64,000 nt of DNA from Sphingobium lignivorans (GTDB taxonomy: Bacteria > Pseudomonadota > Alphaproteobacteria > Sphingomonadales > Sphingomonadaceae), in contig NZ_JACHKA010000001.1 in NCBI RefSeq assembly GCF_014203955.1, positions 2,201,001 to 2,265,000 on the forward strand. The letters run 5' to 3'. Below are positions 35,373 through 43,007 of the stretch, one piece after another. The notes beneath the pieces were generated by a model. It saw nothing but the letters and a program-made list of their open reading frames with translations, made no database searches and was not told the origin of the DNA. Numbering within the stretch: the first letter of the stretch is position 1; every line of letters starts with the position of its first letter. The translations under genes were made by a program, and so were the position numbers.

Positions 35373-36914
35373 TTAATGATCCCACCTTTGAATGCGTGCC
35401 TCCCCGCCCGGCCATGGCCGTGAAGCTCTTCCGGGGAGGGAGTTCGTGCCAGAAAAGAGCCAGACAAATGCCACGCTCAACAGGCAACTCATCGCCGGCG
35501 TTCTCAACGGATAGTCCGTGATCGACGCGACGAAGAGAATGAGGATGATGACGAGCGCCAGCCCTTCCAACGCGGATCGCCGGCTCATCGCCTTGCTCGA
35601 AACGCTGTTCTTCAGGCGCAGGACCAGCGCTACGGCGGCAATGGCCAGGAGCAGCATGGCCGGCACCCCGCCGGTGAGGGCCAGTTCGAGCCAGTCATTA
35701 TGGGCGTGGTTCATGTAGGACGCGGTGAGCAGCCGATAGGGCTCGTGGACCTGATAGACGGCCTCGAAGCTCCCGAGCCCCGTTCCCCACGGCAGATAGA
35801 GCCCCAGCATGTCCATCATGACCGGCAGGATGCGCACGCGCATCTCGTCAGCGCTTTCCCAGCGCATCAGCCGGTCGAAGGCGAGCGCCCTGTCGAGCAG
35901 GATCGCGATGCCGACGAGCCCGGCAAGGCAGACCGGCATGAGCCACGACCTGAGAGCAGGGCCATTCGCCCACCCTTGCCGGGGCTGCGATACCGGCTCC
36001 CGGGAGCGGTCGCGCACGAGGAAGGGCACGGCAAGCAGCGCGATCAGGGCCGTGAACAGGCCCGACCGGGAACCGGACGCGAGGATCAGCAGAAGAAGGA
36101 ACGTCACACCCGCCGCGAGCGCCGCCATGACGACAGGCCGGGGCATGCGGGCACGCCCGACCGGCGCGCGAGGCGCTTGCGCCGCGGTCCAGACGAACAG
36201 GGCGGGAATGAGGCTGGCCAGGAACACGGCCTGATGATTGCGATTGGCGAACAGCCCCACAGGCGCGCCGTTGTTGGTGATGTCATAGAAATAGAGCGCG
36301 CTGCGCGGGTCTCCCAGCATCTGCAGCATGCCGATCACGGCACTTGTCAGGCCCAGCACCAGGATAAGCGGCAGCAATGCGGCCCGCTGCCTTTCATCCA
36401 GTTGTATGCCGAGCACGAGGACCCCGAGCGGCGCAACCAGCGCCCACAGCGCATTCCAGGTCGCCGCCGGTGCCATGGTCAGCGGTAGCCAGTGATTCCC
36501 AAGGCCCGCCTCCCTGCCGATCTCGACAAACAGTTCCCGGCCGGTCAGCAATTGCCACAATTGCGGCGGCAGCGGGACCAGCTGGAGCAATGGCAGGAGA
36601 AGCACCGCAAGCCCCATGCCGAGGAGGAACCGGTGTTCCCGCAGCACGGCCGGGCTCAGCCCCGCGATTGCATAAGCGAGCACCAGCACCGAGACCGGCC
36701 TCAGGAAGGACAGGCTGGCGATGTCGGCTCTGGCTCCGCCGCCGAACAGGAAGATGAGAGTCAGCCAGAGCGAAAGGATGATGAACGTCACTTGCTGTCT
36801 GCCGGGCGTCCGGGCCCGGCCGCCGTCCGCCCGAAGGGAGGAGCGAAGACCTTCGGGAAGGTCGCTCGCCCCCGCCGGGCGCTGGGCCAGGATCCTATCT
36901 CGAGCCGAAACCAC
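35373..36914 (-). CDS. O-antigen ligase/Wzy-type polymerase
   Basis: The 513-residue protein has about ten to twelve hydrophobic segments. It carries the conserved loop signatures of the Wzy_C family: VGLFANRNHQAVFLA near 222-236, ASGSRSGLF near 288-296, and NHAHNDWLELALTGG near 415-429. It would polymerise or ligate lipid-linked repeat units in the inner membrane. The GTG at 36914 overlaps the upstream sugar-transferase gene by 20 bases; the true start may be a little downstream. It is within the EPS operon. Confidence 0.88.
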   Translation of the reverse strand: MVSARDRILAQRPAGASDLPEGLRSSLRADGGRARTPGRQQVTFIILSLWLTLIFLFGGGARADIASLSFLRPVSVLVLAYAIAGLSPAVLREHRFLLGMGLAVLLLPLLQLVPLPPQLWQLLTGRELFVEIGREAGLGNHWLPLTMAPAATWNALWALVAPLGVLVLGIQLDERQRAALLPLILVLGLTSAVIGMLQMLGDPRSALYFYDITNNGAPVGLFANRNHQAVFLASLIPALFVWTAAQAPRAPVGRARMPRPVVMAALAAGVTFLLLLILASGSRSGLFTALIALLAVPFLVRDRSREPVSQPRQGWANGPALRSWLMPVCLAGLVGIAILLDRALAFDRLMRWESADEMRVRILPVMMDMLGLYLPWGTGLGSFEAVYQVHEPYRLLTASYMNHAHNDWLELALTGGVPAMLLLAIAAVALVLRLKNSVSSKAMSRRSALEGLALVIILILFVASITDYPLRTPAMSCLLSVAFVWLFSGTNSLPGRASRPWPGGEARIQRWDH

Positions 36915-38208
36915 TGAAGATCGTCCCGATGGTCTTGATGGAAATCAGAAAGTCGAGCCAGAAGGAGAAATACTTGATGTAGTAGAAGTCATATTCCAGC
37001 TTCTCGCGCGCGGCCTCGACGTCGCCGACATTGCCCTGATGGACGGCCGCCCAGCCCGAGATTCCCGGCCGCACGGCGTGCCGATAGTCGTAATAAGGAA
37101 GATGCTGGCCATAGCGCTCGGCAAGGGACACGGCCTCCGGGCGGGGCCCGATCCAGCTCATCTCGCCCTTGAGCACATTGATGATCTGCGGCAACTCGTC
37201 GATGCGCCATTTGCGCAGCAGCTGGCCGGTCCGGGTCAGTCGCGGGTCTTCCTGCAGCGTGAAGGCCGGCCCATCCTGTCCGCAGCGCATCGTGCGCAGC
37301 TTGAAGCAGATGAATTGCCGGCCGCGATAGCCGACGCGGGGCTGGCAGAAGAGCATCGGCCCCGGGCTGTCCAGCTTCACGATCAATCCCGCGACGAGAA
37401 TGACCGGGATGACGAGGGGAAGCGCGGCGACGGCGACGACGAAATCCAGCAGCCGCTTGACGCGCAGATAAGTGAGCGAAGGCAGCAAGGCGCCGAAATT
37501 ATTGTCGGCATGGCTGGTGAAGCGGACGCGTCCCGTCAGGCACTCCTCGAAATGGCTGCGGTGATAGACCGGGATGCCCGCAAGGACGAGCTGCGCGATC
37601 AGCTGCGCGCTCTCGACGTCCCGCGCCTCATGCGGATCCACCACCATGGCCGTCACCGGGCGGGAAATGACCGGCTGTTCGACCGGCTGCCATTCGAAAT
37701 TCGCTCTGTGACTGTCGAAGGGGTGAACGGCCGATCCGAGCAGCGCGATCGTGGGACGCACCAGCCGGTGCCGCAGCGCAAACACGCCGCCATACCAGGT
37801 GAGGCTGATGGCGCAGGACATCCAGAAGAAATAGTCGTCCATCGGAATCCGCGCGGCCATCAGTGCAAGGAAGATCAGGCCGAAGGTCGCAAGGAACACC
37901 GGCACCAGCAGATGCCGTGTCGCCACGAGGGGCAGCACGCCGAGCTGCCGCACCGAGAGATGAGCTCCGACAATAGCCGTCGAAGAGGCGATCACCGATA
38001 CGTCCGCATAGCCGGATGCCGTCGGCCCGACCGCCCCCATCGGTGCCAGCTGCGCCCGCAGGAACGCCGGCAGCGCGACCCCCGCGAGGATCGCCACGCC
38101 CAGCACGAACCTGTTCGAGCAAAGCACCCGCCCGGCCATGCCCGTCCAGCGATCGTAGTCCAATGGCCTGGCCGTTGTCGGCATCGGAACTATTGGCTTG
38201 AATTGCAT
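36895..38208 (-). CDS. Polyprenyl-phosphate sugar-phosphate transferase (EPS priming)
   Basis: The 437-residue protein starts EPS repeat-unit synthesis by moving a hexose-1-phosphate onto undecaprenyl phosphate. Hydrophobic helices cover about 33-165. The C-terminal bacterial sugar transferase domain has VKRLLDFVVAVAALP near 245, FKLRTM, RKWRIDELPQIINVLKGEMS, the DE-containing IDELPQ and GPRPE motifs, and RPGISGWAAVHQGN. It is the first gene of the EPS run. An AT-rich 79-base leader separates it from the NusG-like gene. The sugar is not determinable. Confidence 0.92.
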   Translation of the reverse strand: MQFKPIVPMPTTARPLDYDRWTGMAGRVLCSNRFVLGVAILAGVALPAFLRAQLAPMGAVGPTASGYADVSVIASSTAIVGAHLSVRQLGVLPLVATRHLLVPVFLATFGLIFLALMAARIPMDDYFFWMSCAISLTWYGGVFALRHRLVRPTIALLGSAVHPFDSHRANFEWQPVEQPVISRPVTAMVVDPHEARDVESAQLIAQLVLAGIPVYHRSHFEECLTGRVRFTSHADNNFGALLPSLTYLRVKRLLDFVVAVAALPLVIPVILVAGLIVKLDSPGPMLFCQPRVGYRGRQFICFKLRTMRCGQDGPAFTLQEDPRLTRTGQLLRKWRIDELPQIINVLKGEMSWIGPRPEAVSLAERYGQHLPYYDYRHAVRPGISGWAAVHQGNVGDVEAAREKLEYDFYYIKYFSFWLDFLISIKTIGTIFSGFGSR

Positions 38209-38287
38209 ATATACCCCACTTCAATATAATTTCGAATGAAACTATAAACCCCGGAAGTCCCCCGACATTCTCTCCTGATTTGTATTT

Positions 38288-38857
38288 TTACTTTGCCGAA
38301 CAGGACATGATTGAGCCCTCATTCACTTTTAGAACTCGCTTATGACCCAGAATTTCTAGAAGTATCAGGACGCGACCTTTGTCATCGAGCGACTCGACGG
38401 AGGCGATCTTCTGCGCAAAGGGGCCATTGATGAGGCGGACCTGCTGGCCCGGCTCGAAGCTGTCGGCCATCCTCGTGACGACCCCGTCCTCGCATCGGGA
38501 GAGGATCTGCTGCATGGCGGCTTCCGGCACCGGCCAGGGGCGGGCGCTGTCGATGCCGGCCAGCCGCTTGACCCCGCGCGTGCCGTAGATCGATCGCCAC
38601 GGATGCCGGTCCCGATCGAAGCTGACGAAAACATAGCCCGGAAACAGGGGAGCCAGGACGGTCTCGACCCGTCGGCCATGCCGCTTCACTTTTCTGAAGC
38701 GGGGGCAGAAGCTCTTGAACTGCTGGCGCTTCAGATTCTGGATCGCGACATGTTCCTGTCGCGGCAGCGTCTCGGCGACATACCATTGCAGGGCATTTTG
38801 CCCGCGCGATGCCGCCATTTCGCTTTCGCCAGAGTCGGGCCTTACATCAGGTTGCAC
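38288..38857 (-). CDS. NusG-family specialised antiterminator
   Basis: The 189-residue product has the NusG N-terminal domain (LQWYVAETLPRQEHVAIQNL and LFPGYVFVSF, residues about 23-80). A KOW-type end follows (FEPGQQVRLINGPFAQKIASV). It differs from housekeeping NusG and resembles RfaH/UpxY/LoaP-like paralogues, which are recruited to long polysaccharide operons and suppress termination. It lies directly upstream of a 7-kb EPS operon on the same strand, so that operon is the likely target. The GTG at 38857 has GAGG; an ATG at 38818 is an alternative. Confidence 0.85.
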   Translation of the reverse strand: MQPDVRPDSGESEMAASRGQNALQWYVAETLPRQEHVAIQNLKRQQFKSFCPRFRKVKRHGRRVETVLAPLFPGYVFVSFDRDRHPWRSIYGTRGVKRLAGIDSARPWPVPEAAMQQILSRCEDGVVTRMADSFEPGQQVRLINGPFAQKIASVESLDDKGRVLILLEILGHKRVLKVNEGSIMSCSAK

Positions 38858-38971
38858 GCCTCATGCTCCTTAAGCTTCTTGTTGCTCGCGACGGGGCCGG
38901 TCTGTGCACGCCGGCTAGATGCTGTCTTCGATGGAGAGGTGGGCGCGGGACACGCTCTCACCTCTCCGCGC

Positions 38972-39193
38972 TCACTCCAGCAGAGCCGCGCAGAGCAGTC
39001 CCAGGGCGACCCAAAGGGACAGGCTCGTAGGGATCCCGATCATCAGGCCCATCAACACGGCCGGATCTCGGGCAATGATCCTGGGCGCGGGCATGACCGC
39101 GCTCAGGTCCAGCGTCGTGGACAGATAGGGGGCCGCCTCCATGTCGCGCGGCAAGGCCGCCGCGCGGGCCCGGGCGAAGAACCGCGGCATCAT
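38972..39193 (-). CDS. Small single-pass membrane protein
   Basis: The 73-residue product has a soluble N-terminus (about 1-45) and one hydrophobic C-terminal helix (VLMGLMIGIPTSLSLWVALGLLCAALL). Its start overlaps the stop of the EAL gene (ATGA at 39190-39193), so it is translationally coupled to it. No family is recognised. The gap to the NusG-like gene is 114 bases. Confidence 0.6.
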   Translation of the reverse strand: MMPRFFARARAAALPRDMEAAPYLSTTLDLSAVMPAPRIIARDPAVLMGLMIGIPTSLSLWVALGLLCAALLE

Positions 39194-40501
39194 GCGCGCC
39201 CTCCGGGCTGGTAGTTCGGCGACCAGGGCCGGAACCGGCCGGTTCCCCGACCAAGCTGGTGCAGCGGCACCACGACCGGCTCATCCTCGTACCGCCAGCG
39301 GCGCCACAGGGATGGAAGCCCCACATGATAGCCTTGCTGCCAGCATGCGTTCAGGGGCGTCGCATAGCGGGACTGCAGGCGCTCGGCGATTTCGCTCTGC
39401 TCCTCCGTCTCCACGCCTTCGACGATGACGATGGGCGCCATATGCGCGGCAAGGCCGAGGATATGTTCCAGCATCGCTTCTCCGTGGGCGCTGAGGGTGA
39501 CCCGCCGGAGGAAGAAGGCATCGATCTTGATGATGTCCGGGCTGAGCGCCATCGCATTGCGGATCGACGAATGGCCGACGCCGAAATCATCGAGCGCGAC
39601 CCGGCAACCCAGGCGGCGCAGGCGGGCAACGAATGCGTGCGCTTCACCCGCAAGAGCCGCCGTCTCGGTGATCTCGACCACCAGCCGGCCGGCGACATCG
39701 GGCGCAGCCCGCAGCCGCTCGAACATCGAGGACCACCAGCCGTCGATCCGCGCGCTCTGCGCCGAGATATTGATGCCGAGCCTGGCGCCGGGGAAATTCT
39801 CCATCTCGTCAAGGGCAAGGCCCATGACATGGCGATCGAACGCCCGGACGAGGCCCAGCCGCTCGAGCGTGGGAATGAAATCGCCCGGTGAACGCGCTTC
39901 GCCCGTCGCGGCAGTGAGCCGCGCCAGCGCTTCATGATAAAGCACTTCGCCCTGCGATTGCATCGAGAGGACCGGCTGCCAGCTCAGGTCCACCCGGGCC
40001 GTCCGCCATCGCGGCCAGCACCTCCACGGCGACAGCCATGTCGCGGCGGTAGGCGTCCGCCCAGGCCTCATCGTCGCATGCGGGCTCTCCCGCCGGCAGA
40101 ACGGGCGAGGAAGCGAGGCTGTTGGCCTCCGGGAACACCGGACATGAAACCGCGAGATGGAAGCAGCGCCCGCCAACCTCGACAGGACTGGAAGAGAGAT
40201 CAGCGATGAGCGCTTCCAGGCGCCTCGCGGCTTCATGTACGGATTTTTGCCCGAACGAGATCGCAATCAGGTCAGGGCGATGCGCACGTGGGAAGCGCAT
40301 GCCCTGCCCCGACTGGCCGACGATCATGTCGATCATGGCCGCAGCAGCCCTGATCCCTGCACACCCAAACGCCGACTCAATGTGGGAGAAATTGTCGATG
40401 CGTATGGTTACCTCAACCGCGCCATTCTCGTGGGACAGAGTGGCGAGCTGCCTTGTGCTGGAATCTGCGCCGACCAGGTCGGCATTGAGCACTGCGGTCA
40501 T
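39190..40501 (-). pseudogene. Degenerate-GGDEF/EAL protein with one frameshift
   Basis: The first frame (ATG 40501, with a perfect GGAGGTGA site) encodes a GGDEF-like domain lacking the GGDEF motif (VTIRIDNFSHIESAFG). The second frame encodes a full EAL domain: EAL in YHEALARL, NISAQS, EITET, VALDDFGVGHSS, IKIDAFF and EGVETEEQ, so the phosphodiesterase residues are present. Frames join if one base is removed from CGGGCCG at 39995-40001. If that base is a sequencing error, this is a working c-di-GMP phosphodiesterase upstream of the EPS locus. It ends overlapping the small membrane protein gene. Confidence 0.8.
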
Positions 40502-40545
40502 TGGTCACCTCCGTTGCCGGACGAACCCCTCGTTCGGGCTGAGAC

Positions 40546-40574
40546 GGAATAGACAATTGTGTAACAACTAGCAA
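40546..40574 (-). promoter_or_regulatory. Candidate promoter of the EAL gene overlapping an inverted repeat
   Basis: On the minus strand TTGCTA (40574-40569) and TATTCC (40551-40546) are separated by exactly 17 bases. The 19-bp repeat arm covers most of the spacer and part of the -10 box. The EAL start codon is 45 bases downstream. Hexamer matches are moderate, so this is a hypothesis. Confidence 0.35.
40548..40566. repeat. Inverted repeat arm 1 (recombinase-flanking)
   Basis: The minus strand reads TGTTACACAATTGTCTATT; the same 19 bases occur on the plus strand at 41405-41423. The arm ends two bases from the recombinase stop codon. Confidence 0.9.
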
Positions 40575-41452
40575 GCCGGTATCGTGGTTAACTGTGTCAT
40601 TAGTCTTTTAACCCACCGCAAAGCCGAGATTTTTCTGAAGGGAAATCCGGGCGTCCCGTTTTCGGCGTCTTGCTGCAGTGCGGCATCGGGCGCGTTCCAT
40701 TCCATCGATTCGTCCTCCGTTTCTTCCTCGGGCGGCATGTCTGAACCCTGCTCCTCGTGCAGCCAGATTCGGGACGCGATCTCCCGCTCTTCCGGTCCCA
40801 TCGCCGCCGCATAGATCGCGGTCGTCTTCATGTCGGCATGGCCGAGCCAGCGCTGCACCAGATGAAGCGGGACGCTCGACTGGACCGCGCGCACGCCGAA
40901 ACCGTGGCGCAGCCCCTTCGGCGTGGCCCAGAGCCCGATGATATTCGCCGCCTCCATCACTTCCTTGATCCGGCGGTACGCGGTCATCCGCGACCATGGC
41001 CACAAGCGATCGTCCGAAGAAAATTCATCTTTTTCAATCCATTGAGATAGGGCCTCCAGCAGATTGGCCGGGAGGGGGATCGCGCGATAGATGCCCGTGC
41101 GGCGCTTCTTGAGGCTCTCCACGATCGCGAGCTTGGCTTCGAAGTCCAGGCTCTTGGGCGTGATGCTGAGCGCCTCCGAAATCCGGCAACCGGTCGCGGC
41201 GATGAACCAGCAGAACAAGTGAACGGGTAACGGCCTTCGCTGCGCGGAGGCCAGGAAGCGATGCGTCTCCGCCCGCGTGAGGTACTTGCGATGTCCGTCC
41301 CGCCCGAATGCCGAGAGGGGCGGGTGCGTGGACCGCCTCTGCTTTTGGGCCCGCGGGGAACGGTCGTTCACCGACCTTTGGGCGGAAAAGCGCCGCCGGG
41401 GGGCTGTTACACAATTGTCTATTTTGTCACTATTTTTTACATTATTTTTCAT
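40568..41452 (-). CDS. Catalytic-domain tyrosine recombinase A
   Basis: The product (294 residues from ATG 41452; a GTG at 41491 gives 307) has only the catalytic domain of a phage-integrase-type recombinase. Box I is ATGCRISEAL, the hairpin lysine lies in ESLKKRRTG, box II is TPKGLRHGFG, then WLGHADMKTTAIY with the nucleophilic Tyr. The usual HxxR histidine is Lys (KGLR). The first about 70 residues are basic and unlike recombinase B, so a start further downstream (for example GTG near 41375) is possible. It lies between perfect inverted 19-bp repeats; one lies in its 5' coding end. Confidence 0.85.
   Translation of the reverse strand: MKNNVKNSDKIDNCVTAPRRRFSAQRSVNDRSPRAQKQRRSTHPPLSAFGRDGHRKYLTRAETHRFLASAQRRPLPVHLFCWFIAATGCRISEALSITPKSLDFEAKLAIVESLKKRRTGIYRAIPLPANLLEALSQWIEKDEFSSDDRLWPWSRMTAYRRIKEVMEAANIIGLWATPKGLRHGFGVRAVQSSVPLHLVQRWLGHADMKTTAIYAAAMGPEEREIASRIWLHEEQGSDMPPEEETEDESMEWNAPDAALQQDAENGTPGFPFRKISALRWVKRLMTQLTTIPAC
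41405..41423. repeat. Inverted repeat arm 2 (recombinase-flanking)
   Basis: The plus strand reads TGTTACACAATTGTCTATT. GTTACACAA and TTTTGTCAC (41406-41414 and 41422-41430) form imperfect inverted half-sites (7 of 9) around a 7-base spacer, a layout like a tyrosine-recombinase core site. Confidence 0.85.
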
Positions 41453-41491
41453 AGCGTTACCCGTTTTTTTGAGTTGGAGCCTTCGAGGCAC

Positions 41492-41979
41492 CCCTGCTGT
41501 TCTTGCGATGCTCTTGTCTTCAAGTCGCGCCGATATTGCCTAGGGACTTATTGCCTAGGCATTTCTTATATGACCCCCCCTCGCCCCCCGAACGCCTCAA
41601 GTCAATTGTTGGTTAACCCGGCACGCCAGGAAGAGCGTTTTGCTCGATCACTCCCCGCGCCAAGCAACCCGGCTGACGCTACGGCTTCCTTGATCCTTGA
41701 CGAAAGTTGATCGACGCCCTGGCGATTACGCTTTCCGGGAAGCGCAACTCGAAGTCGCTGTATGAACTATAACTAATATTTTGTTAAAATAGGAAGCTAT
41801 GGCGCTGCCGATTAAAAATCTCATTCGACAGACTCAGCAATTCGAAGCGATACCGTTAATATTATTTAACGCATTTATAAGCTTACTGGTATATTTTTTA
41901 ATAAATTAACCAATGTTGATCATAAGTTAATTAATGAGAATTCGATTATGTTTGACTCGGATGGGGACGTGAGGAAAGA
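41492..41979. other. AT-rich divergent intergenic region
   Basis: This 488-base stretch lies between the divergent recombinase genes. It is GC-rich to about 41740, then strongly AT-rich (for example TTATTTAACGCATTTATAAGC), unlike the rest of the window. It holds the direct repeats at 41534-41559, a palindrome TGCCTAGGCA, and GAGGAAAG for recombinase B. No gene is supported. It probably contains both promoters. Confidence 0.6.
41534..41559. repeat. Tandem 11-bp direct repeat TATTGCCTAGG
   Basis: TATTGCCTAGG occurs at 41534-41544 and 41549-41559, a 15-base period. The second copy overlaps the palindrome TGCCTAGGCA. It could be a binding site for a regulator or accessory recombination protein. 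Confidence 0.6.
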
Positions 41980-42780
41980 ATGCCGATACCACTTTCCAAC
42001 TATGACGTGGAAGGAAAGAGGAAATATCTCACGCGTGCGGAGACGAGCAAATTTATAGCCGCAGCAAAAGATGAAGATGTTTCCGTATATTTCTTCTGCT
42101 GGTTCATCGCCACGACAGGTTGTCGTGTGTCGGAAGCGTTGATGGTCACCAGGAGAAGCGTTGATTTCGAAGCGGGGCTGGTCATCATCGAAAGTTTGAA
42201 AAAGCGTCGCACCGGGGTCTTCCGGGCTGTACCCTTACCTTCGGCATTCCTGCAGAAACTTTCGAAATGGTTCGACACCAAGGCGATCCAGCCGCAAAGC
42301 CGCTTGTGGCCATGGTCCCGCATGACGGCCTATCGGCGAGTGAAAACGGTCATGGACCGGGCCGGGGTCGAGGGCCCCTGGGCTACGCCGAAAGGCCTGA
42401 GGCATGCCTTCGGCGTCCGGGCTGTCCAGTCCGGCGTTCCGCTGCACATCGTTCAGCGCTGGCTGGGCCATGCGGACATGAAGACCACGGCAATCTATGC
42501 CGGCGCCGTCGGCCCGGAGGAACGGGACCTCGCTTCCCGGGTCTGGCTGGATCAGGAAAAGCCGCGCCGTCCCTCCAGGTCACCGTCCCTGCCCGCAGCA
42601 AGCCCTCCTCATGAGGGGATGGATCCCTCCGTCATGGGCCGTTCTCTTCGGCTGCATGAAACCCCTGCGCCCCTTGAGGATCATGGGAACGCCGGACATG
42701 CATCGTCAAAATCGGGTTTCGAAGTCTGCGTCGACAAGGTCATCCATCTCGCTAGCCGGGTCTACGCCTATATGTCCTAA
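41980..42780 (+). CDS. Catalytic-domain tyrosine recombinase B
   Basis: The 266-residue product is a close paralogue of recombinase A over about 180 residues. It shares KYLTRAET, FCWFIA.TGCR.SEAL, LKKRRTG, RLWPWSRMTAYRR, WATPKGLRH.FGVRAVQS and WLGHADMKTTAIY. It also lacks an N-terminal DNA-binding domain and has Lys in place of the HxxR histidine. After residue about 190 it has a different, low-complexity C-terminal tail. GAGGAAAG precedes the ATG. It is divergent from recombinase A across an AT-rich gap. Confidence 0.87.
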   Translation: MPIPLSNYDVEGKRKYLTRAETSKFIAAAKDEDVSVYFFCWFIATTGCRVSEALMVTRRSVDFEAGLVIIESLKKRRTGVFRAVPLPSAFLQKLSKWFDTKAIQPQSRLWPWSRMTAYRRVKTVMDRAGVEGPWATPKGLRHAFGVRAVQSGVPLHIVQRWLGHADMKTTAIYAGAVGPEERDLASRVWLDQEKPRRPSRSPSLPAASPPHEGMDPSVMGRSLRLHETPAPLEDHGNAGHASSKSGFEVCVDKVIHLASRVYAYMS

Positions 42781-43007
42781 TATGTCCGGTTTCTCGCGGC
42801 CCAAGGGTGCCGACCAGGCCGGATTCATCGAATGATTCGGGCATCCCGAGGCGCGGCTGCAAATGTCCTGCCGCCGCCCGCACCACGAAGGCCCGGCATC
42901 CCGGCCGGACGACCGCCCAACATTTCACTGCGCAGCCTGCGCCGAAAAGCCGCCTTGCCGCCGCGGGCCGGGATCGGCGAGAAGAGCCGGAACCGGCGGA
43001 GAGGCAT

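Noticed and set aside
41600-41618. Possible third copy of the recombinase repeat (GTCAATTGTTGGTTAAC)
   Set aside because: It shares only the CAATTGT core and GTTA with the 19-mer and needs gaps to align; too weak to call.
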